From Euryarchaeota archaeon UBA558 (GTDB lineage: Archaea; Thermoplasmatota; Poseidoniia; Poseidoniales; Thalassarchaeaceae): a DNA stretch of 5,563 nucleotides. Shown piece after piece: positions 1 to 4,154 of this stretch (its first letter is position 1; each line of letters starts with the position of its first letter). A program made the translations under genes and the position numbers. The notes beneath the pieces were generated by a model. That model made no database searches. It had not been told where the DNA came from and worked only from the letters and a program-made list of their open reading frames with translations. Location: assembly GCA_002507175.1 (NCBI GenBank), contig DAZE01000009.1, forward strand, positions 1 to 5,563, written 5' to 3'.

Positions 1-48
1 GGGGCAGATGGGGCAGATGGGGCACAGGGCCCCCAAGGCCCAGCCGGA
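1..48 (+). repeat. Collagen-like Gly-X-Y triplet repeat (end of tract)
   Basis: Five Gly-X-Y triplets are visible in frame. The DNA shows a 9-base unit (ggggcagat) twice in tandem plus a partial third copy, then diverges into GPQGPAG. Such tracts usually form trimeric triple-helix stalks. Here the tract is cut by the window edge, so its length is unknown, and the short length visible keeps the structural inference modest. Confidence 0.75.
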
Positions 49-369
49 TCCATGCCTGTTGTAATGGAAATGACTGTTACCGTATCGAGTATGGACTATT
101 ACGTAAATGGGATCCAACAAGGAACAATAGTACTTTATCGTGGATTCACATACAACTTCGATCTTAGCTCCTCCACGCTGGCCTATCATCCATTCAAGAT
201 TGGGACAAGCTCTGAAGGCAACGAATACACCTCCGGCATGAGCACCACTGGGAGCATTCTGTCATTCACAGTCCCCTTGGATGCACCTAGTTCGCTCTAC
301 TACTACTGTGACGTCCATTCGGGCATGGGCGGAAGTGTTTCCATCGAAAGCCTAGGATCGGTTAGTTGA
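1..369 (+). CDS. Collagen-like repeat plus type-1 copper (cupredoxin/plastocyanin-like) protein, 3' end only
   Basis: The reading frame is open from the first base, so the gene begins upstream of the window; 122 codons are visible. The first 16 residues are Gly-X-Y triplets (GAD GAD GAQ GPQ GPA G), a collagen-like pattern. Then comes a beta-rich domain of about 100 residues. Counted from Met at base 52, the copper ligands expected for a blue-copper site are all present: His46 (in AYHPF), Cys86, His89 and Met92 (YYYCDVHSGMGG, i.e. C-x2-H-x2-M). The segment RGFTYNFDLSS before the first His is the usual cupredoxin strand. Such domains carry out one-electron transfer or bind copper, normally outside the cytoplasmic membrane; the export signal would lie off the window. 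ATG52 is unlikely to be the true start because the collagen-like frame continues upstream of it. The stop TGA overlaps the end of the convergent transporter gene by 8 bp. The domain call is strong; the physiological partner is unknown. Confidence 0.88.
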   Translation, partial: GADGADGAQGPQGPAGSMPVVMEMTVTVSSMDYYVNGIQQGTIVLYRGFTYNFDLSSSTLAYHPFKIGTSSEGNEYTSGMSTTGSILSFTVPLDAPSSLYYYCDVHSGMGGSVSIESLGSVS

Positions 370-1675
370 GCATCAACCTCTCCCTGGGGGTCGCGAAGAC
401 CAGCCAGATCCCCCCCATCCCAATCTGGATGATGGCGGTCAGGGCAATCGTCTCCCTCAGTGTCAGGTAATCACCTTCAAGGATCAAGCCAGCAGCAAGA
501 GCAGAGAAACCCATCATAGAGGTCAATAGGAGGTAGTCCGTTCCGGCGACTCTACCCCGCCATTCGTCATCGGTCCGCTCCTGTAGCAGGGTAGTGCTCA
601 TGACCCAGTTGATGCCGCTGCTGCCATGGGATATGAATACCAGGAGGAGGATCACCCAACTCCAATCGACAGCCGATATCGCGAGGTAGAAGACCCCTGC
701 AAAGAATATCGACCATCCCAGTAGGGACGGCTTGAGCTTGTCTGATCGCATCAGGCGTCTCCCGATGACCGGTCCAGTCCCGGATCCGAAACCACGAGCC
801 ATGTACAGGATACCGATCGATCCTGCAGCTACAGACCCGAATCCTGCTTCCATCCCTATCAGGATCAACAGGAACACTTGGGCACCTCCTCCAGCAGCCC
901 ACATCGCTTTTGCAAAGACTACCCTCCTAATTGGCGCATTGTCCTTGATGTGAATCCAACCGTCTCCAATCTCACGAAGGGCCATTTTGATCCCACCTTC
1001 TCGGCTCTTGTCCTTCTCAGGTCCCCCTGGCGGTAAGCTCGCGAATATCAGTGCTGACACTAGAAAGGTCAGCGTGTCAATCCAAAGGGCCTCGTAGACA
1101 CCTAGCTCAGAGATGGTCAAACCACCTAAACCAGCTCCAATTCCCAAAGAGACCGACCATCCAGCACTCCCCATCGCGTTTGCAGTCAATAGCTCGTCTT
1201 CGTTGCATATGTTGGGGAGATAGGCGTACTCAGCCGGATCAAAGAGGACCCTCGCAAGGACCAACACAGATGTGAGGGCATACACCGACCATAGGCTACC
1301 GAGTAGGTCAAACGTGAGGAATCCGACAAGAATCACAAATGATCCTCCATTTGCCAATACCATCAACCCCTTTCTCGAGTACCTGTCTGCCAACATGCCA
1401 GTCAGGGGCTCGAGTGGGGCGTGAGTCAGGCTCCTGACTGCGAGCACCCCTGCTATCGCCAAGGGGGAGTCATCACTGACCTCGCCGGCGATCAGGAACA
1501 TGGATATGATTGTGAACCAGTCACCGATGAATGAGATCATGTTAGCAGCGAAAAGCCTCCTGAATGGAGAATTGTTTCGCAGGATCTCGATATAGCCGAC
1601 GTTAGACACAACGCGACCCAGTAGACCTAGGTTATGATTGGTTGCCAAAAGCCAATGGCTATGTGACTCCTTCAT
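362..1675 (-). CDS. MFS transporter, EntS/MFS_3-like 12-helix permease (probable exporter)
   Basis: This is a polytopic inner-membrane protein of about 437 residues, the usual length for a 12-helix major facilitator. Twelve hydrophobic stretches can be placed by eye, counting from GTG1678: about 41-66, 73-93, 105-126, 130-148, 165-190, 193-214, then after a charged central loop (217-250) 255-277, 284-305, 318-336, 339-361, 380-400 and 409-429. MFS motif A is present in loop 2-3 as GMLADRYSRK (94-103), and LLQERTDDEWRGRV near helix 11 is typical of the MFS_3/EntS group, which mostly exports small molecules. The substrate cannot be told from sequence. Start: ATG1675 is chosen; GTG1678 is adjacent, and GTG1609 gives a more typical N-terminus (SNVGYIEILRNNSPFRRLF) and leaves room for a promoter. 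No Shine-Dalgarno site is visible at any of them. The gene is convergent with the cupredoxin gene (8-bp overlap) and divergent from orn. Confidence 0.9.
   Translation of the reverse strand: MKESHSHWLLATNHNLGLLGRVVSNVGYIEILRNNSPFRRLFAANMISFIGDWFTIISMFLIAGEVSDDSPLAIAGVLAVRSLTHAPLEPLTGMLADRYSRKGLMVLANGGSFVILVGFLTFDLLGSLWSVYALTSVLVLARVLFDPAEYAYLPNICNEDELLTANAMGSAGWSVSLGIGAGLGGLTISELGVYEALWIDTLTFLVSALIFASLPPGGPEKDKSREGGIKMALREIGDGWIHIKDNAPIRRVVFAKAMWAAGGGAQVFLLILIGMEAGFGSVAAGSIGILYMARGFGSGTGPVIGRRLMRSDKLKPSLLGWSIFFAGVFYLAISAVDWSWVILLLVFISHGSSGINWVMSTTLLQERTDDEWRGRVAGTDYLLLTSMMGFSALAAGLILEGDYLTLRETIALTAIIQIGMGGIWLVFATPRERLMLN
1637..1656. promoter_or_regulatory. Short inverted repeat between the MFS and orn starts
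   Basis: ATTGG (1637-1641) and CCAAT (1652-1656) form 5-base arms around a 10-base spacer inside the N-terminal coding region of the transporter, or upstream of it if translation starts at GTG1609. The position between two divergent genes would suit an operator, but arms this short arise easily by chance. No convincing TATA box was seen for either gene; TCATAA on the minus strand at 1632-1637 is about 26 bases from GTG1609 but is weak. Confidence 0.15.
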
Positions 1676-1687
1676 CACAGTGTGATT

Positions 1688-2227
1688 ATGAGAGAAAGGC
1701 GCCTTGTGTGGATCGATCTAGAGATGACTGGATTGCATCCTGATGAAGGGGATTGCATCATTGAGATAGCCACAATAGTGACAGAGGCTGACCTGTCGAT
1801 CGTTGAAGAGGGCCCAGTTTTCGCAATAACTCCAAACGACGTCTCCAGGCTTGATAACATGGACGAATGGAATACAAGGACGCATACTGCTTCCGGGTTG
1901 GTTGACAGGGTGCGTAATGAAGGGGTAAGCGTCTTAGAAGCTGAGGAAATGACCTTGAATTTCTTGAAGGAGCATTGTCCTCCGAACCTGCCTCTGGCTG
2001 GGTCCTCGGTTCATCATGATCGCCGGTTCATAAGGAGGGAGATGCCGAGACTCGACGAATTCCTGTCTTATCGCATCGTCGACGTTTCCTCATTCAAGGA
2101 GATGGTAAGGAGGTGGTACCCTGACCTCCCAAGGCATCTGAAACCTCCGAACCACAAGGCTCTCGAGGACATACGGGGATCAATTTCAGAATTGGAGTAC
2201 TACAGGGAGAACATCTTCAAGATGTGA
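1688..2227 (+). CDS. orn: Oligoribonuclease (DEDDh 3'-5' exoribonuclease)
   Basis: Orn degrades the 2-5-nt RNA fragments left by other RNases to mononucleotides in the cytoplasm. All DEDDh catalytic residues are visible, numbered from ATG1688: Asp10 and Glu12 in WIDLEMTGL (Exo I), Asp111 in HHDRRFI (Exo II), and His156 with Asp161 in HKALEDIRG (Exo III, H-x4-D). Family stretches DEWNTRTHTASGLV and the C-terminal ELEYYRENI also match Orn closely. The length is 179 residues, or 181 from GTG1682, which equals the E. coli protein as remembered. In E. coli the Exo II segment reads GQDRRF; here it is HHDRRF. No Shine-Dalgarno site precedes either start, so translation may be leaderless or nearly so; ATG is preferred over GTG. 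It stands alone, divergent from the transporter and followed directly by T-tracts. Orn is mainly bacterial and eukaryotic, so its presence beside an archaeal taw2 suggests acquisition by transfer. Confidence 0.95.
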   Translation: MRERRLVWIDLEMTGLHPDEGDCIIEIATIVTEADLSIVEEGPVFAITPNDVSRLDNMDEWNTRTHTASGLVDRVRNEGVSVLEAEEMTLNFLKEHCPPNLPLAGSSVHHDRRFIRREMPRLDEFLSYRIVDVSSFKEMVRRWYPDLPRHLKPPNHKALEDIRGSISELEYYRENIFKM

Positions 2228-2228
2228 C

Positions 2229-2246
2229 TTTTTTTCATTATTTTTT
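2229..2246 (+). terminator. T-tract terminator after orn
   Basis: A run of seven T (2229-2235) begins one base after the orn stop codon and is followed by a run of six T (2241-2246), with more T-rich sequence after it. No stem precedes the tracts. Archaeal RNA polymerase commonly terminates at consecutive T-tracts in the non-template strand without a hairpin, so this is the likely end of the orn transcript. Confidence 0.55.
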
Positions 2247-2261
2247 CCCAATTTCTATTTG

Positions 2262-2270
2262 TTTAATATT
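2262..2270 (+). promoter_or_regulatory. TATA-like box in the gap after orn
   Basis: TTTAATATT lies in an AT-rich stretch and resembles an archaeal TATA element. A start about 24-26 bases downstream would fall at 2290-2292, exactly on an ATG at 2290. That coincidence suggests a transcript starting here, but T-rich terminator sequence also gives TATA look-alikes by chance. Confidence 0.3.
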
Positions 2271-2331
2271 CTATACTGACCGACAAGTTATGGCATTTTT
2301 TACTTCTCGTTATCACACGGAAAGCCCTCTA

Positions 2332-2348
2332 GTCGCCGTGGTTGCGAC
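2332..2348 (+). repeat. Hairpin followed by a T7 run
   Basis: GTCGC (2332-2336) and GCGAC (2344-2348) form a perfect 5-bp stem with a 7-base loop. Seven bases later is a T7 run (2356-2362). This could be a terminator for a short plus-strand transcript or part of a structured RNA; the stem is short. Confidence 0.3.
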
Positions 2349-2369
2349 ATCATTGTTTTTTTCGCCTTT

Positions 2370-2386
2370 CTGGCATGGTCGGCCAG
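2370..2386 (+). repeat. Second 5-bp hairpin with 7-base loop
   Basis: CTGGC (2370-2374) and GCCAG (2382-2386) form a perfect 5-bp stem with a 7-base loop, the same geometry as the hairpin at 2332-2348, which lies 21 bases upstream. A further weak stem (CTCC 2393-2396 with GGAG 2402-2405) follows. Together they hint at structured RNA, without matching any family I recognise. Confidence 0.25.
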
Positions 2387-2422
2387 GTCCCACTCCAAGG
2401 GGGAGATCGAAAACACACTGAG

Positions 2423-2436
2423 ATAGGCCAACCTAT
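2423..2436. terminator. Hairpin spanning the JAMM stop codon
   Basis: ATAGG (2423-2427), loop CCAA, CCTAT (2432-2436) is a perfect 5-bp stem with a 4-base loop, extendable by one G-T pair. It contains the TAG stop of the minus-strand JAMM gene. On the minus strand a T4 run (2410-2413 on the plus strand, read as TTTT) follows about ten bases later. It could help end the taw2-JAMM transcript, but a short stem and short T-run make this tentative. Confidence 0.25.
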
Positions 2437-3125
2437 TCGATCGGAAATCCATCGTTGTGGCAAATTACAACGTTGACCCCGAAACCTCGTTTGTGGAAAG
2501 CGATCAACTCGACTCCGTGAATCAGGTGTCCTGTGCTGGCGACGCCGAGAACTCGCCTCTCCGAGAAGGTCGGTATATCAGTCAGGGGTCTCCTTGTCCC
2601 TTCAGCATCCTCGTACCATGGTGCAGAACCCTCAGGGGAGAACCAGACCCCGAGGATCATGTCGACCCCGTCCGTGAATTGCGCTGCTTCAGCATCGGCT
2701 TCGCTTGGGATGGCTGGTGCGTTGGGGTGAGTATGTAGCCAATGGGTGAACCGCCCTCCTCTCGGCCCACGGTCCTCAGAGAAGAGGCCATCTACCCATT
2801 CCTCTGGAACATGATGTACTTCGTATGAGTCACCACGATTGACTAGATGTGGCTCACCGACAAACATGCCTTGGCCAGCGAAGAGAGATGGTTCAAACAT
2901 CGATCCAGTGTATTTGGATATCAATTCTCTGTCAAAGGCCTTCGATGTATCGATGTCCAAGCCTACAAGAATCTCATCCGGGAGGGATTGGAACGACCAA
3001 TCGAGAACTTGTGAGAGGGTTCCGACGGGAATGAAAACAACGCCTGCGTAGGAGTCCCTCTGTTCGAGGGATTGCAGGTTGTACTCTCTTGAAGCATCAA
3101 TTAGCCAATCTGACATAAAGGTCAT
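2433..3125 (-). CDS. JAMM/MPN-domain (Prok-JAB-like) metalloprotease, putative isopeptidase
   Basis: This 230-residue cytoplasmic protein carries the full zinc-metalloprotease JAMM signature: His131 and His133 in HTHP, seven residues, Ser141, two residues, Asp144 (HxH-x7-S-x2-D). The strand GVDMILGVW (153-161) follows as expected. The catalytic Glu is probably Glu51: VFIPVGTLSQVL (30-41) then LPDEILVGL (48-56) resembles the first strand and helix of archaeal JAMM proteins such as AfJAMM (HPDEF). About 80 residues separate Glu51 from His131, against about 45 in AfJAMM, so the domain carries an insertion of roughly 35 residues (about 60-100). Glu91 is the alternative Glu. Archaeal relatives remove ubiquitin-like SAMPs from proteins; other JAB proteins cleave other substrates, so the substrate is open. 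The start ATG3125 overlaps the taw2 stop (ATGA), implying coupling. ATG3116 is a second candidate, with AGGGGG at a better Shine-Dalgarno distance. There are no signal or membrane segments. Confidence 0.85.
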   Translation of the reverse strand: MTFMSDWLIDASREYNLQSLEQRDSYAGVVFIPVGTLSQVLDWSFQSLPDEILVGLDIDTSKAFDRELISKYTGSMFEPSLFAGQGMFVGEPHLVNRGDSYEVHHVPEEWVDGLFSEDRGPRGGRFTHWLHTHPNAPAIPSEADAEAAQFTDGVDMILGVWFSPEGSAPWYEDAEGTRRPLTDIPTFSERRVLGVASTGHLIHGVELIAFHKRGFGVNVVICHNDGFPIE

Positions 3126-4039
3126 TCCCCCTGTGTCATAGAGGCCTCTCGCCCTTCCAAGACAATGTCATAAACTACGTGATCCCATTTAGGAGCATAA
3201 CTCTTTACTCGCACGACATCCAAACTTCCAATTGTAAATTCTCGAGAACAATCTAGGATCTTTCTCTCTATTTCCTCAGACTGAGAATCATAATCTTTCG
3301 AACTGGAAAGTGCGTGTAGGTGTAGCATACCCCCCTTGGGACCAAAGGCCTCAATGGCAGTGGGTATAGCAAATGTGGAATCTGGTAGAAGTCCAAGTAC
3401 AGCCCTGTCAACTTGTAATGATAACTTTGGAACCGTCTTCGTGCAGTCACCTTCTATTACATTACATTGATGTTCGAGACCATTCTCAGACAGGTTCCAA
3501 CGCAGGGATTCAATCGAGGCCTGATTCCACTCGCAAGCAATCACATTAATGCCACTGGATGACTTCAAGATCGGCAAGGTGTAATACCCTATTCCTGCGA
3601 ACAAATCGAGAACAGTCTCCCCCGGCTTGGCGACTTCCCCCATCCTCCTCCTCTCATTCACGTTACCTGCACTCCACATGCAGTTGGTTATGTCGTATCC
3701 ATATCGAATGCCGTTCTCCTTGCGAATTACCCAGGATCCTCTCGAGGAGCCAGTCAGCAACTCGATTTCGGGCTTCCTCTTTGGACCATCAACCTCCCCT
3801 TTGCGGTATAGGCGCTGAACACCAATTGCGATCGCTACCTCCCTCCATAGCACATCGCTTGGAACCTCATCCCAATATCCATCTCTGAAGGACTTGTTAG
3901 GTATGATGGCGACATCATCAAATTTTTCCCACTTTGAGGGGACATCGTTAGGCATCTCCCTGGACTTCAGTGAATCGATATCCGAGGCTAGAGACCTCAA
4001 TCTATGGTCGAGAGATTCCTTTGGGCTGAGCCTCCGCAT
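3122..4039 (-). CDS. taw2: tRNA-Phe wyosine-pathway aminocarboxypropyltransferase Taw2 (TYW2 family)
   Basis: Taw2/TYW2 moves the 3-amino-3-carboxypropyl group of S-adenosylmethionine onto C7 of 4-demethylwyosine at G37 of tRNA-Phe, forming yW-86; it uses a class I methyltransferase fold. From ATG4039 the protein has 305 residues. Visible landmarks are the N-terminal domain (about 1-95), then RKENGIRYGYDITNCMWSAGN (106-126, like KENGI in human TYW2), SAM motif I VLDLFAGIGYY (143-153), acidic motif II ACEWN with Glu170, DRAVLGLLPDS (211-221), GGMLHLHAL (236-244) and VKSYAPKWDHVVYDI (278-292). LGLLP in place of the NPP/NLP motif, and the HLH strand, favour TYW2 over the related Trm5 methyltransferase. 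The frame stays open upstream to 4210, but that part overlaps the signal peptide of the divergent gene and does not look like Taw2. ATG4039 has a TATA-like box 25 bases upstream. The stop overlaps the JAMM start by 4 bp, so the two form an operon. Confidence 0.92.
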   Translation of the reverse strand: MRRLSPKESLDHRLRSLASDIDSLKSREMPNDVPSKWEKFDDVAIIPNKSFRDGYWDEVPSDVLWREVAIAIGVQRLYRKGEVDGPKRKPEIELLTGSSRGSWVIRKENGIRYGYDITNCMWSAGNVNERRRMGEVAKPGETVLDLFAGIGYYTLPILKSSSGINVIACEWNQASIESLRWNLSENGLEHQCNVIEGDCTKTVPKLSLQVDRAVLGLLPDSTFAIPTAIEAFGPKGGMLHLHALSSSKDYDSQSEEIERKILDCSREFTIGSLDVVRVKSYAPKWDHVVYDIVLEGREASMTQGE

Positions 4040-4058
4040 GGTGACCCGTAAAGGCGTG

Positions 4059-4154
4059 ATGATAAAGACGGTCACCCGACCCAGTAGGGTCGTGAGCGGA
4101 AAACTAATTCCGATTTTCATGGTTTTCATGATCTCCTTCTCGGTTGTTAGCGCA
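4059..4154 (+). other. Sec-type signal peptide coding segment
   Basis: Residues 1-32 of the acidic protein form a classic tripartite signal: a basic n-region, a 15-residue hydrophobic core and a small-residue cleavage site V-S-A before Asp33. If translation starts at GTG4092 the signal is 21 residues and still complete, so export is predicted for either of these starts. A transmembrane anchor further along is not seen in the visible part, but the C-terminus is off the window. Confidence 0.75.

Larger units (their letters stand above)
2290..2421 (+). other. Candidate transcribed unit: 43-codon leaderless frame or small structured RNA
   Basis: Between the orn terminator and the convergent JAMM gene, base composition changes from AT-rich (2228-2290) to coding-like. 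An ATG at 2290, correctly placed for the TATA-like box at 2262-2270, opens a 43-residue frame beginning MAFFTSRYH, with a hydrophobic middle (LVAVVATSLFF) and a basic, Pro/Gly-rich tail ending in RSKTH. No family is recognised. The frame stays open upstream to 2224, but that part is a translation of the T-tracts and is probably meaningless. The same stretch also holds two 5-bp hairpins with 7-base loops, so a non-coding RNA is an equal alternative. It may also simply be spacer. Confidence 0.2.

Noticed and set aside
1..24. Short direct repeats as a CRISPR array or mobile-element end
   Set aside because: The units are contiguous, in frame and encode Gly-X-Y triplets; there are no spacers or inverted ends.
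52..369. Cupredoxin as a small complete 105-residue protein starting at ATG52
   Set aside because: The frame is open upstream and encodes collagen-like triplets, and there is no signal peptide or ribosome site at ATG52.
567..1275. Alternative frames of 70-111 codons inside the transporter
   Set aside because: They are overlapped by a well-supported MFS gene, and their Arg/Pro/Ser-rich translations look like nothing real.
2332..2386. tRNA suggested by two stems of 5 bp with 7-base loops
   Set aside because: There is no acceptor stem, the loops lack the conserved anticodon-loop U33 and the TTCRA T-loop, and spacing between the stems does not fit a tRNA.
2457..3051. Plus-strand frames of 61-93 codons opposite the JAMM gene
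   Set aside because: The minus-strand product has a complete catalytic signature; the opposite frames show no motif.
3122..4039. Assignment of the class I SAM enzyme as Trm5 (tRNA m1G37 methyltransferase)
   Set aside because: The motif after the SAM fold reads LGLLPDS and is followed by GGMLHLHAL, as in TYW2 (LGLIPSS, GGILHIH), not the NPP/NLP motif of Trm5.
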